NCBI GenBank assembly: GCA_963556255.1
Contig: OY744611.1
Location: forward strand, 36,855,485-36,919,484
Direction of reading: 5' to 3'
DNA: 64,000 nucleotides
Source: Allolobophora icterica
Taxonomy: Eukaryota; Annelida; Clitellata; Crassiclitellata; Lumbricidae
Notes under the pieces: model-generated
Seen by the model: only the letters and a program-made list of their open reading frames with translations
What the model was told of the DNA's origin: nothing
The model's database searches: none
Made by a program: the position numbers and the translations under genes
In this document: one piece after another, positions 23,949 through 34,457 of the stretch
Numbering within the stretch: position 1 is the first letter of the stretch
How the letters are laid out: the number at the start of each line of letters is the position of its first letter

Positions 23949-24426
23949 GGTTGGTCCTGGGATTAAGATTACTAAAAGGGATATGAAGCAGCAACGCGTC
24001 AGCCAATCAGAGCTCGTCTTTTCTGAATCATTGCAGGCGATGTCTGTGGCTATCTATTTTTAGAAAAGTGACATCCGGGCTTTTTGGAGAGAGGCGACTT
24101 GGCTCAGAGCAGAAGTAAACACTCTCGGAATCGCTCTAGATTCTTTTAGCGATTTATTTATTAATAAGGACATAATTATGCGATTATAGTAAATTACGGA
24201 CAGTCTAAATAAATAAATAGTCTGAAACTAAATAACAGACAGGATGCCAAATTCCTGCAGCTATTGATAAGTGTTTTTATTTAGTTAAGCCAGCTATAAC
24301 CGACCCATGTTTGAATAGCCGGTGTTACTAAGGTCCCGGATGTGAGCCACACACATAGTCTAGATAAAAGATCCTATATTCATCGGCTTCATATCCCTTT
24401 CAGTAATCTTAATCCCAGGTTGGTCC
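23949..24426. mobile_element. Mutator-like TIR element, 460 bp, 9-bp target duplication
   Basis: Element 23958-24417. The inverted termini begin TGGGATTAAGATTACT and continue RAAAGGGATATGAAGC, 32 bp with one mismatch. A perfect 9-bp flank GGTTGGTCC occurs at 23949-23957 and 24418-24426. No coding capacity. A 9-bp duplication is usual for Mutator-like elements, but no transposase is present to confirm that. Confidence 0.82.
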
Positions 24427-24736
24427 ATTGCCTCCTCTAATGCGCGGCTCAGTCCTCAGCTAGAGGGCAGAAGAGCGCAGCCAAAATTCGATAGTATCAC
24501 TCTATTCGGGAGACCTGCAACAGTCATTGCTACACAATAGCACTTCACTTTGGAGGCACTCTCTGCCATCAACGCCATGCAGCTGTAATCTGCATAAATG
24601 AATGAGAACAAATCTGCCTTTTGAGGACATTAACGACGGTCAGTCGTTAGAACAGCACAGACCACAGAGTATATATATAGACAGTGCAGAGGAATGACCA
24701 CTATGAGCCCACAGAGTATATATAGACAGCGCAGAG

Positions 24737-24875
24737 TGTAATAGCGCTATATAAGTGGCTTGGCCACAGAGGGGATCTATGGAAAGATCTAGGAAGAAGA
24801 CTAGTTAGATTCGGACTGGCATGGGGAATGGTCGAACATTAAGACTGTCAAATAAACGTGTTTCAAACTATTACA
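24737..24875 (+). repeat. 5' LTR
   Basis: 139 bp, TGTAATAG...TATTACA. Contains GCTATATAAG near its start (TATA-like) and AATAAA at about 24851-24856 as a poly(A) signal. Confidence 0.92.
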
Positions 24876-24893
24876 TTGGCGACGAAGATAATT
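24876..24893 (+). promoter_or_regulatory. candidate primer-binding site
   Basis: TTGGCGACGAAGAT directly follows the LTR, the position of the tRNA primer site; a similar stretch is found after the 5' LTR in many Gypsy elements. The primer tRNA is not assigned. Confidence 0.55.
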
Positions 24894-25015
24894 TGGAAAA
24901 CGCGGAAAATAAATCGCTTACGAGTTCCAGACGAAACAAAACGTATTGCGAAACGCAACATTCGTTCTAATTCGACGCTTACATTCGCACAAGTACGCAC
25001 GTGCTCAGAGCTAAA

Positions 25016-27781
25016 ATGGCCGACAACCTGCCTCCATTCCCAGCCTTCGAACCTTCGCCTGAAGCTGGTGATGTCGCTGTCCGCTGGAAGAAGTGGGTTG
25101 GACGATTTCGCAACCTGTTAGTTGCTATCAACATTACTGACGATGCACGACAGAAAGCGCTACTTCTCCACTATGCAGGCGAACATGTGAGTGACATTTT
25201 TAACACACTATCAATGTCCAGCTCTAACGAAGACGACTCCATGACAGACAGAGCCATAAACGCGCTGACCTCATTCTTCGCCCCTAAACAGAACACGGAA
25301 TTTGCGGTTTTTCAATTTCGTCAGGCAAAGCAGAACCAAACGGAAGACATTGCATCATATCTAACACGACTTCGCCAGCTAGCCATCACGTGCGACTTCA
25401 GCGACGCGAACCGCGAGCTGAAAAGCCAGCTCATCCAGGGCTGCTGGTCGAATCGCCTTCGTCGGAAGGCATTGACTGACCCCACGCTTACCCTGGACCA
25501 GCTATTTGACGTGGCTCATGCGGCTGAACTTGCTGACATTCAATCGTCTGCGATGACAAGTGAGCCTGCAACAGAGTTGGTCAGACAGATTAAAGCAAAG
25601 AATCAGGCCTTCAAGAAAACTTTGGCACATCATGACGAGTCCAAAAGAAATTCAACATGTCGCAACTGTGGGAAGGCTTGGCCACACGCAGGTGGTCGCG
25701 AACACTGTCCAGCCTTTGGCCAAACCTGCAGGGGTTGCGGGAAGCTGGGACATTTTTTATCTGTGTGTCGCAGCTCTGGCCACTCTTGGCACCCAGGTGA
25801 TGGTCGTAGACCAAGAGTTAATTGGATTGCTCCAAATAACCCCAGCTTTGAATCAGAAACAGAGTACGTGCATGCAATCAACACTCCGACATGCCACCAC
25901 GATGCACCCACTTTTGTTGTCACGCTGGACGGTACATCCCTCAAACTCACAGCAGATTCAGGAGCAACCGTGAATATCCTTGACGAGAAAGATTTTGGCA
26001 AACTCCATCCCAAGCAAAGGCTCAGACCAACCGCTACAAAAATCATGTCATACAATGGCTCAACGCCGCTTCCAGTGCTCGGCAAACTCACCATGCTGGC
26101 TGAACATGACTCCAACCGAGCATATACAGACTTTTATGTCATCGCCGGCTGCAGTGGCTCTCTTCTGAGCTGGGTGACGTCTACCCAGCTACACCTCATT
26201 AATGCTGAAGAATATGTGAACTCCTTCACAAGTCAGGCTGTTCCAAAGGCCATCACATTGGAAGAGGTACAGACAGAAACGAAACGTGATGTCACCCTGC
26301 AGGCTGTTAAATCAGCGATACAGTCTGGTCGGTGGACCCACCAGTCGCAAGACAACAGCTTTGACTCGATTGCTTATGATGCCTTTGCCAAGGTCAAATC
26401 TGACCTGACCCTTGACTTTTACAATGATGTGATTTTACATCACAACCACTTAGTAATACCTCAGTGCCTTCAGGAACGCTCGGTGCAGTTGGCTCATGAA
26501 GGACACCAAGGAATGTCCAAGACAAAAGCCCTGGTGAGAGACAAAATCTGGTTTCCAGGCATCGAAAAAATGGTCGAGACCCAAGTGCGGTCTTGTCTCC
26601 GTTGTGCTGCTGTCATGCCAATGGACAACTGTGAACCGCTGATGTCTGAACTGCCGGCAGGTCCGTGGCAACATGTCAGCATTGACTTCACTACCATCCA
26701 AGGCCACTGTCTGATGGTCATGTACGACGAATATTCCAGATTTCCAGTGGTTGATATAATATCATCCCTTACGGCGACAACTGTCATTCCGAGAATTGAT
26801 AAGATCTTCTCAGAATATGGTATACCAAAGACGCTCAAATCAGACAACAGGCCACCTTTCAGTGGCAAAGCATTTGAGCTGTTCAGTTCCAATCTAGGCT
26901 TTCAGCATTGCAAAACTACACCCTTTTGGCCTAGAGCTCATGATGACGTTGAAGGGTTTACGAGAACAGCTAAACATGTAATACAGACAGCCTACATGGA
27001 GGACAAGAACTGGAAGCAAGAACTATACTGCTTTCTTCGCAATTATCGGGCTACCCCACATTCAGCGACTGGGATAGCACCAGCAACGTTGTTGTTTGGC
27101 CGTCCCATGGCTGTGAAACTGCCACAGCTGATGGTGGAGGAAAATGATGATGACCTTCATTACCACGACGCTCATCAGAAAGCTGCTTTGAAGGAAAATG
27201 ATGATGACCTTCATTACCACGACGCTCATCAGAAAGCTGCAATGAAGGTGAATACTGACCTTCATTACCACGACGCTCATCAGAAAGCTGCAATGAAGGT
27301 GAATACTGATTGTGAATCTCGCACAGAACTTTCAACCATGGCCGTTGGTGATTCGGCTCTGATGGAACCACCACACGCACACTCCAAGAGCAACACTCCT
27401 TTCGAACCACCGCCACATGAAGTTGTCAGTAGAAAAGGCTCAATGATCACGGTGAGGAGGGGAGAGGAACAAGTAACTTGCAACTCATCGAGTCATCGTT
27501 CTTCAAACCAATTGCTGCAGAAGTTGTCCATGGCAACCCAGTCGACGCTGAACAGGAGCTCGAAACATCTGTCGAGCCCTTCAACCCAGTGGAACAATCA
27601 ACTGTGGAACCAATCCCAATTAGAGTGGATGACAGTGGAGGCAATCCCAATCCCCACACGAGTCTCGACGCTCCAGCAGAGGAATCTGGCCAAAGGACTC
27701 TGCCTAGACGATCCAGTCGTAAGAAGAAAAGGGTCCGCAGTAGTTGAAAGACTTTGTCAGGGCATAATAATCCCTGTCTAG
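25016..27781 (+). CDS. Gag-protease-integrase polyprotein of RT-less Gypsy element
   Basis: 921 residues from the first ATG (AAAATGGCC). Gag occupies about 1-255, ending in Cys/His fingers: a variant CX2C...HC near 213-235, then a classic CX2CX4HX4C knuckle (CRGCGKLGHFLSVC, about 237-250). The protease motif ADSGATVNIL is near 313-322. Normally 500 or more residues of reverse transcriptase and RNase H follow. Here, after about 80 residues, the chain goes straight into the pre-integrase linker (EEYVN..., near 400). Integrase has the HEGH...CLRC zinc finger (about 493-530) and a DDE triad in IDF, SDN and VEG with exactly 35 residues between the second Asp and the Glu. Near 703-765 a DLHYHDAHQKAA module is repeated. 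The last ~100 residues appear out of frame: another frame (27478-27747) ends in the usual basic RRSSRKKKR tail. Needs RT supplied in trans. Confidence 0.9.
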   Translation: MADNLPPFPAFEPSPEAGDVAVRWKKWVGRFRNLLVAINITDDARQKALLLHYAGEHVSDIFNTLSMSSSNEDDSMTDRAINALTSFFAPKQNTEFAVFQFRQAKQNQTEDIASYLTRLRQLAITCDFSDANRELKSQLIQGCWSNRLRRKALTDPTLTLDQLFDVAHAAELADIQSSAMTSEPATELVRQIKAKNQAFKKTLAHHDESKRNSTCRNCGKAWPHAGGREHCPAFGQTCRGCGKLGHFLSVCRSSGHSWHPGDGRRPRVNWIAPNNPSFESETEYVHAINTPTCHHDAPTFVVTLDGTSLKLTADSGATVNILDEKDFGKLHPKQRLRPTATKIMSYNGSTPLPVLGKLTMLAEHDSNRAYTDFYVIAGCSGSLLSWVTSTQLHLINAEEYVNSFTSQAVPKAITLEEVQTETKRDVTLQAVKSAIQSGRWTHQSQDNSFDSIAYDAFAKVKSDLTLDFYNDVILHHNHLVIPQCLQERSVQLAHEGHQGMSKTKALVRDKIWFPGIEKMVETQVRSCLRCAAVMPMDNCEPLMSELPAGPWQHVSIDFTTIQGHCLMVMYDEYSRFPVVDIISSLTATTVIPRIDKIFSEYGIPKTLKSDNRPPFSGKAFELFSSNLGFQHCKTTPFWPRAHDDVEGFTRTAKHVIQTAYMEDKNWKQELYCFLRNYRATPHSATGIAPATLLFGRPMAVKLPQLMVEENDDDLHYHDAHQKAALKENDDDLHYHDAHQKAAMKVNTDLHYHDAHQKAAMKVNTDCESRTELSTMAVGDSALMEPPHAHSKSNTPFEPPPHEVVSRKGSMITVRRGEEQVTCNSSSHRSSNQLLQKLSMATQSTLNRSSKHLSSPSTQWNNQLWNQSQLEWMTVEAIPIPTRVSTLQQRNLAKGLCLDDPVVRRKGSAVVERLCQGIIIPV
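27125..27312 (+). repeat. in-frame triplicated DLHYHDAHQKAA module
   Basis: Nucleotide repeat of about 57-63 bp (ACCTTCATTACCACGACGCT core) present three times in the integrase C-terminal part, preserving the reading frame. Confidence 0.9.
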
Positions 27782-27827
27782 TTACTCACTTGGTGTGGTT
27801 GTCTACCCACACACAAGATGTGCAAAA

Positions 27828-27965
27828 TGGCACAACTATGTTCATATAGGCGTTAAAGATGTTCTTTAATATGGCACAACTATGTTCATATAGGCATTAA
27901 AGATGTTCTTTAATATGGCACAACTATGTTCATATAGGCGTTAAAGATGTTCTTTAAAATGTTCT
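27828..27965 (+). repeat. 44-bp tandem repeat, three copies
   Basis: Units starting TGGCACAACTATGTTCATAT with one A/G difference; located between the reading frame and the polypurine tract. Confidence 0.93.
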
Positions 27966-27974
27966 TTATAATCA

Positions 27975-27987
27975 AGATGGGGAGGGA
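27975..27987 (+). promoter_or_regulatory. polypurine tract
   Basis: AGATGGGGAGGGA immediately upstream of the 3' LTR, as expected for plus-strand priming. Confidence 0.8.
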
Positions 27988-28126
27988 TGTAATAGCGCTA
28001 TATAAGTGGCTTGGCCACAGAGGGGATCTATGGAAAGATCTAGGAAGAAGACTAGTTAGATTCGGACTGGCATGGGGAATGGTCGAACATTAAGACTGTC
28101 AAATAAACGTGTTTCAAACTATTACA
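27988..28126 (+). repeat. 3' LTR
   Basis: 139 bp, identical by eye to the 5' LTR. Confidence 0.92.
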
Positions 28127-28139
28127 TTCGCTATTCGAA

Positions 28140-28265
28140 TGACCGCACTTAGTGGCATTGCTGTCCCCACTAAGCGGCACTGCTGTCCCCACTAGGTGGC
28201 ACTGCAGTTCTAACTAGGTGGCAGTGCTGTCCCCACTAGGGGCACTGATGTCGGTACTAGGAGGT
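28140..28265. repeat. ~22-bp repeat GGCACTGCTGTCCCCACTA
   Basis: Five imperfect copies right after the Gypsy element. Confidence 0.85.
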
Positions 28266-28744
28266 GCTGTGCTGCACATTGTCAAGTCCGCCAGGAACAA
28301 CCCAGCTGTCAGCACCATATCAATTCCAAGATGTCTTTGATGCCTGAGGGTCGCAATATTTTTTGAGAAGGTGGGTCTCACGGAATTTCTTTGACAAAGA
28401 ACTGGTGACATTCATTTGAGGATTTATATAGCGCCCCTTCAAGGGAGCAAGTCAGAAGCGCAAAATTGAAAAATTAAAACTGAAATTAAGTAAACAAGTT
28501 AGAAGTCCAATATCAGAAAAAGCCAGTTTCCAACGAGTAAGTGCTCATTGTCAATCGAGTCAATTTGGCATCAACGTTTAAAGGCAATTTGTTACAACGA
28601 GCATCAGTCGATGCTTGAAAGAGGAAATGTCAGTGCACCGAATGCAGTAGATTAATTGACTGTTTGGGAGAAAAATCAGTGGAACGAGCCACGAAAAACA
28701 GGAACACTTACTATTATGCAGTTACTAAGCATCACCATCTGGTG
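28266..28744. other. no gene; one retroposon 3' end
   Basis: GGATTTATATAGCGCCCCTTCAAGGG at 28420-28446 is a reverse-strand copy of the GCGCTATATAAAT tail seen across the window. Confidence 0.5.
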
Positions 28745-28754
28745 ATCTCGCATC

Positions 28755-29085
28755 AATCGACTATCGGCTACCTTGACCCACTTGCTCTAACCAATCGGCT
28801 ACCTTGACCCACTTGCTCTAACCAATCGGCTACCTTGACCCACTTGCTCTAACCAATTGGCTACCTTGACCCACTTGCTCTAACCAATCGGCTACCTTGA
28901 CCCACTTGCTCTAACCAATTGGCTACCTTGACCCACTTGCTCTAACCAATCGGCTACCTTGACCCACTTGCTCTAACCAATCGGCTACCTTGACCCACTT
29001 GCTCTAACCAGTCGGCTACCTTGACCCACTTGCTCTAACCAATCGGCTACCTTGACCCACTTGCTCTAACCAATGGGCTACATGT
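28755..29085. repeat. 31-bp minisatellite, ten copies
   Basis: Unit CAATCGGCTACCTTGACCCA plus CTTGCTCTAAC. Copies differ only at CAATC/CAATT/CAGTC. Confidence 0.96.
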
Positions 29086-31611
29086 CCAACAAACACTGAC
29101 ACCCTTTTCATTCGGCCCAATGGAATGGTCAGCCATCATGGCAGAGAATATTAAACATCTGTAGCAGCACAACTAACTGATAATTATCCTGACATCCAAA
29201 ACACTTTCTCCTGACAGAATAACGAGTGTGGGAAAAACTTCTTCACCCACTTCAAAACAGACGTTTCATTTCGCTGGGAATCTCAGAAATCCAAACCAAA
29301 ACAGTCAAATAAACAACCAGTCAATTTTTTTATAAATTATAATATAATCCCTTCACACAGACAAAGGACAGATGATACACCTATGTGGATGAGAGAAAGA
29401 CACCTACGGTTCCCTTGGACAGACGTAACCTTCATTATGCAGACAAGTAGGTTAGGAGGCAGGAATTTTGCCTCAGGGGCCTGCAAATAAGGAGCTCTGC
29501 TGTGAAAAGGCGTTGAAATCAGTGGGATTCGTCTAATTGACTGTGAGTGAGAAGCAAGAAAGGCGAACAACAAGGCATAAACCATCCAGTCAATTTGTGT
29601 CAGTCACTGATGAAAACTTCCGGCCACCCCAACGGAAGGGTTGCCTCAAAGGCAAGACGTGTCAAAAGTCGGTCACTCAGTGGCAGCTGGTCCAGGGTCT
29701 GTCAGATGCCAGGTTCACAGTGAAAGGCATCTGGCAGCAATAGCATTAACTGAACACACAACACAGACTAAACCGATATCTCTTCAAACCTTAACACCAC
29801 ACAGACTAACAAAAATCTTTCATAACTTTAAACTGCTGACTAAACAGAAATCTCTTCATAACCTTTACACGTAGGACAATTTATATAGCACTGTCAGTAG
29901 CGAACTACTTCTGAAGTTCTTAGCTGCCCTACAATGACAATTGTCAGCACAAGTGATGAGTTGAGACACAATAACGAAATTGTTCTTTCAAACTATGAAC
30001 ACTTCCAACCTCCAGAATAGATTGCTGGAAGGATGTGGCACACACCCTGGCCAGCACCCAAAGTGACTTTAATAAGAAAGATATTTATCAAGGCTCTGTG
30101 AAAGTGGCCTTACTTAATGCTTTCAAGGCAGGCTGACTAATGAGCAAAGTCTAATGAGCAAAGTGAGAACTAATGAACAAAGCTTCCACAGCTCAACCAA
30201 ACATAACAACGCAATCACAACACATGCTTTGAGCAGGGTGAGAATTGTCGGGGGGGGGGGGGTGGAGTTGGGGGGAGGGGTTCAACCCTCAAGTCTTTCT
30301 TAGGTCCCCATAGTAAAGTCTTCATTGCACACTCCAACTCTATGTGAATCAAAGTCTACCCACAGCCTTTTTTCTACAATTCTCATACTGGCTTTGAGTG
30401 CTAAAAAGCATTAATAAATCCACTTGCAAACAATTTGTTAGAACTTAGCCTTTCAAACTAGGCCTACTGCATAACTACAGCTTGGTGGTACAACTCAGTC
30501 ATTAAACAAATATGAGCCCAGTACTCAGCTAGGCCTCAGCAGTAAACAAACTAATGCCATTCACTGGGGCCTGGGTTCAGGCTCAATCAGGCCAAGCAAT
30601 AATAATATTTTGATAGCAGTTACAGAGTTGTGGTCAGCATGTACTGCCATTGGTCATCGGAGAGAGGGAGCTCCGCCTCCCAGACGAGTGGGGGGCAGGC
30701 AAGAACCGTAGTCTAGGTGGTCCCTCTGATGTACGACGGATCCGTTGTTGGTTTAACTGGCTGATGAATGGCCTCCCACAGCCAACAAAGACTGGCATTT
30801 AACAAGACAGATAAGCCACCACTAAACATTACACTGCACTGACAGCATTCCTACAATCGTTACTTGAAACATTCAGAGGGTGAAAATACTAAATAGACAA
30901 ACCAGAGTTGAATGCACTCTGTGGCTGCTCTGCTCGGCGCTTGGCCCAAGTGCTTACTCCGAACACCTAAAGAGCTTCTAGCCTGCTAAAGCACAAGTAC
31001 CTATAGCACTGACAACTGGTCAATACTTTGTCTCTACCCCTAGACTAAACAAATGGTCACACATTCCTGCGGTTGTGGTTGCATGAACTTTCTGCCATGC
31101 ACAGACCATGAACAATCTGAGTTCTTAGTAATCTAGAATTTCTTATCCGAATCTGGAATAAACGACATTTCTGAAACTTTCTCCATGACCTTTGCGCTGC
31201 CGTATGTGATAGTCAAGGCATCATCATGGCAAAACTCCTTCCTGAAAAATGAATTCTCTGTTTTAACCTACATTTCTCCAGTTTAGCAATTTTAAGACAG
31301 CAGTTTCAAGTTCAGTTTCAACTAGCTCAAAGACTGGCCTTTGACAGGACAGATAAGTGGCCTGCCACTGAACATTACACTGCACTGACAGCAAACGGTT
31401 TGGTCACCCACCCTGCAGCAGTAGCTCAACTAAGAGTAAACTGATTCTAATCATTTATTCTTTGTCCACCCCGCTTCTCTTGGAGGTGAAGTTCCCTCTT
31501 GGTACATGCACTGGCCAGTACAAAATCCCAGCTGGCAAAAAACTCTACAACTGGTGCTATTTCCTGGAAATACACATATCATTGGTAAATTGAGCCAATG
31601 TTCACAGCCTA
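29086..31611. other. no gene; paired ~60-bp repeat
   Basis: Mostly unique DNA. A pair at 30786-30847 and 31331-31392 shares AGACTGGC.TTT, GACAGATAAG and AACATTACACTGCACTGACA. A G run lies at 30250-30261. Confidence 0.5.
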
Positions 31612-31935
31612 CACTCTGTGCCGACTCCGAAGACTTGTCTCAACTCTATCTTGTCCTCTCGCTGTCCTAAGCTGACTATATTGTCAACAAGGACAGCTCT
31701 TGGTGGTTGTACCTTTTCTGCTGCTGACATAAGACTCTGGAATTCTCTTCCAGCTAATGTTCAGTTTTGGAAAGGTTATGCTGATCTTCATATCTCAAAT
31801 AAAACTCATCTCTTCCTGGACTCACTCTCTCCACAGGCTGCTTCCACCTTGTCTTGGATTGCGCTCTTGGTTTTCAACCGGACTCACCATGGATTTGGCT
31901 AGCAAACTGATCTCACTTAGCGTACCGTATACTCA
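31612..31935 (+). pseudogene. LINE polyprotein 3' fragment
   Basis: The open frame contains TALGGCTFSAADIRLWNSLP, matching the RLWNSLP motif near the end of CR1/L2-type LINE ORF2 proteins, followed by KTHLF. No reverse transcriptase core remains. Confidence 0.65.
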
Positions 31936-32258
31936 CGATTTAGGCACATAATGCTGGACAACTTGGTTTGATGGGTGGGTTTTGTCTTGTTTATGCTATA
32001 AATACCAGTGGACACTTAACGAACTGCTCCACTAGTTCTAATGATTTATTGTAACTAGGGAAGCCGTATTAGCAGAACGGGTTCGTTCCTTTGGGTACTC
32101 CCATTGTCACTGAATATGTAACATATACTTGTCATCTTCATGTCTGTATGTTTACGGTGAACAATAAAAGCATATGATTATGACGACGAACAACCAAAGG
32201 CTAATGCATTGAGCATTATTACAGTAGCACTATAGAAATTCTCTGGTTAATAATAAGA

Positions 32259-32262
32259 ATAA

Positions 32263-32323
<61 letters not shown>

Positions 32324-32492
32324 CTGTATCGTCAACGCCTTTCGCTGACGATACAGCGTTTTAACGCAGTGGCTTTTGGGAGCACTTTTGCCGGCCGGGA
32401 AATAGATGAATAGCGCCATTCCGGACACTTTATTTTCCATTTTAGTTAATATTCAAGTCCCTGAGGCATCCTGTATACCTCGGGGCATAAAA

Positions 32493-32530
<38 letters not shown>
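32259..32530. repeat. two (AAT)n microsatellites
   Basis: 32259-32323 and 32488-32530, separated by 165 bp that includes an inverted pair CTGTATCGTCAACGCCTTTC / CGCTGACGATACAG (hairpin-capable). Confidence 0.93.
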
Positions 32531-32532
<2 letters not shown>

Positions 32533-32932
32533 GCAAAAGGAACAACAACTTCAACAATTCTCTGGAGGTACATCTAATCCCGAGAACGGGTGGCTCGACT
32601 GTCTCCACAACTCCTTGAGTATCAGCATCACCTGGAAATTGCCACCAACAGTTTCTGGGTAAACAAATCCTTGGAGACTGGCAACCAACATCATCGGTAG
32701 CAAGCCTTAAGTAGATGACGCCTATGGCCTTGAAATCTTCTCACAAGGAAAAATCTAGTCATTGCCACAATGACAACATTGTCAGTCATCAACAGTCATC
32801 AACTTCTTTGCTTTGATTTTAATTCAAACATTTTAAATCAAAAATAAACTGCAAGTTGGATTGAACAGTCGATAATCAATGTTTTAATTTAACTTCACTC
32901 TAGTATCGCAAAATGTGGAAAACAAAACTTAC

Positions 32933-33465
32933 CAATTGAATCACTCAATTTCTTAACAGCTCCCGGATCTTAAAAGCCGTCACAAGTCACACTAATACCA
33001 AATTGTTGATCTGCAGTAGCCGTTTCAAAGCTGGAAATATAATCCCAAAGTTACACGGCCTAAATCTGACCCCGCCTTTACACGGCTGCGGGGTATCGGT
33101 GGCTTTTCGCCCCGGAAACGGATTATTTTCCTCTGGCACGTGCTGTTACCCTGTTAACACAATCCCATCGGTCCCGAGTTCACCGAAGCCACTGCGCAAA
33201 CGTCCAACGTTAATATAGAACAGTTCTGCGAAGATTTCTCCCGATTTGCAGGACTCTCCGCTTGAAACAAGCGCTCGGCCCCGCAGAACACGAGGAATGA
33301 GAGATCAAGGCAGAGAGCGCGGTCAGTCAGTCAGTAAGTCAGTCGTGGAGACTATGGGTGCATCGGTCGGAACAGGTCGGAGAGTCCAGCGTCACCCGTA
33401 AGAGCGTACACGCAGTCTTTAACTAAGGCAGCAGCTGCCAACACCTTCGAAACAGCACCCGCCTA
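32933..33465 (-). other. candidate noncoding first exon of SULF
   Basis: A near-perfect minus-strand donor AATTG|GTAAGTTTTG sits at 32933/32932. Upstream of it (higher coordinates) lies CpG-rich DNA unlike the surrounding AT-rich sequence. It would splice to the acceptor above 4170 and create a 28.8-kb 5'-UTR intron. This is inference; there is no transcript evidence. Confidence 0.4.
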
Positions 33466-33560
33466 ATGTTCGCTACAACGCCGACCGGTTATTTAATAAC
33501 TACGAGACGAACGGTGATCGATGCCAGTGACCTCAGCTCATTAGAAATTCCATCACTAGA
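33466..33560 (-). promoter_or_regulatory. candidate SULF core promoter
   Basis: The minus strand has TTATTAAATAACC (TATA-like, about 33490-33502) upstream of a CpG-rich leader. Position and strand fit the candidate exon. Confidence 0.3.
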
Positions 33561-34249
33561 ACAGATACGTCGCTGCACCGATCCAGGCTCGTTAACTCTG
33601 TCTCTCTCTGTCTGTGTCTCACCGAGACTCTGAGTTTGGTGTGTAGGTGTGTGTGCACTCAGCACCAGAGGTCACTTATAGCTCGCACCAGCGTACTACC
33701 ATCTAGTGAATGAATCTACAACAGCCGTCTAGTGAATAGAACAGTACTTAATGAATACGGACTCGGGCACATAACTACTCCAGAGCGGCCCAGACCAAGC
33801 TCAAAAGCAACATTTATTATATCGCTTTGTTTTGGTTTTTCTATTTAAAGCCAAAGCAGCCGCTGAGAGGGGCGTTTGTTAAGTAGGCCTAGGTCTGTTA
33901 TTGTTCAGCTAGAAGGCCTTAAAAGTCTATGCCGTAAGCGCGTGGATTATCGTGCCTGTATAGTATAATCGCTGATACGCTTTGTAAATAGTAAGCCTAT
34001 CAGCAAGGCTAAGCGTCTTGACGGCATTGGAGACTCATCGCTTAAGATATGAAGGCGTCGTATATTAAATCAACATTATACGGTCTGCGGTTACGATTTT
34101 GGTCCTATTCTAAATCCAGAAGATTAGCCGTTTAAATTTAGAAAAGTGTGTTTAAAAAACCACCGGAAGAGTTATAAGCCCATGAGAACTTTGATTCGAA
34201 CATATTTGTATGTGTAAGCTTATATGTCTGTTTAAAGAAACTTCATACA
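33561..34249. other. no gene seen
   Basis: Unique intergenic DNA between the divergent SULF and PIN genes; short TC/TG tract at 33598-33620. Confidence 0.45.
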
Positions 34250-34457
34250 GGTCTAGCCAGGGGCGTAACTTTGGTCTAAAAAGTGGGGGTACCAATTTCT
34301 TTCCAGTTTCGTTTTTCACATGAAGACCATCTCTGGGAAGGCACAGTAATAAAATATTTATTGACATTGTTTAAAATGTGGGGATACGGTACCCCCAGGC
34401 CAAAAAGTGGGGGTACGGGTACCCTCGTACCCCACAAATTACGCCTATGGGTCTAGC
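34250..34457. mobile_element. hAT-like MITE with perfect 8-bp duplication
   Basis: Element 34258-34449 begins CAGGGGCGTAACTT and ends AATTACGCCTATG. Both sides carry GGTCTAGC. Interior copies of AAAAAGTGGGGGTAC are arranged near each end. Confidence 0.88.

Larger units (their letters stand above)
24737..28126 (+). mobile_element. Gypsy-type LTR retrotransposon lacking reverse transcriptase
   Basis: 3390 bp with two 139-bp LTRs that are identical by eye. Order: 5' LTR, short leader, one long frame with Gag, protease and integrase, three 44-bp repeats, polypurine tract, 3' LTR. No reverse transcriptase or RNase H region exists between protease and integrase. Flanks are CAGAG (left) and TTCGC (right), so there is no 5-bp target duplication. 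It lies in the proposed giant SULF 5' intron, opposite in strand to that gene. Confidence 0.92.

Noticed and set aside
24660..24736. A longer 5' LTR including the CAGAGTATATATAGACAG duplication
   Set aside because: The 3' LTR begins cleanly at TGTAATAG after the polypurine tract and has no counterpart to this upstream sequence.
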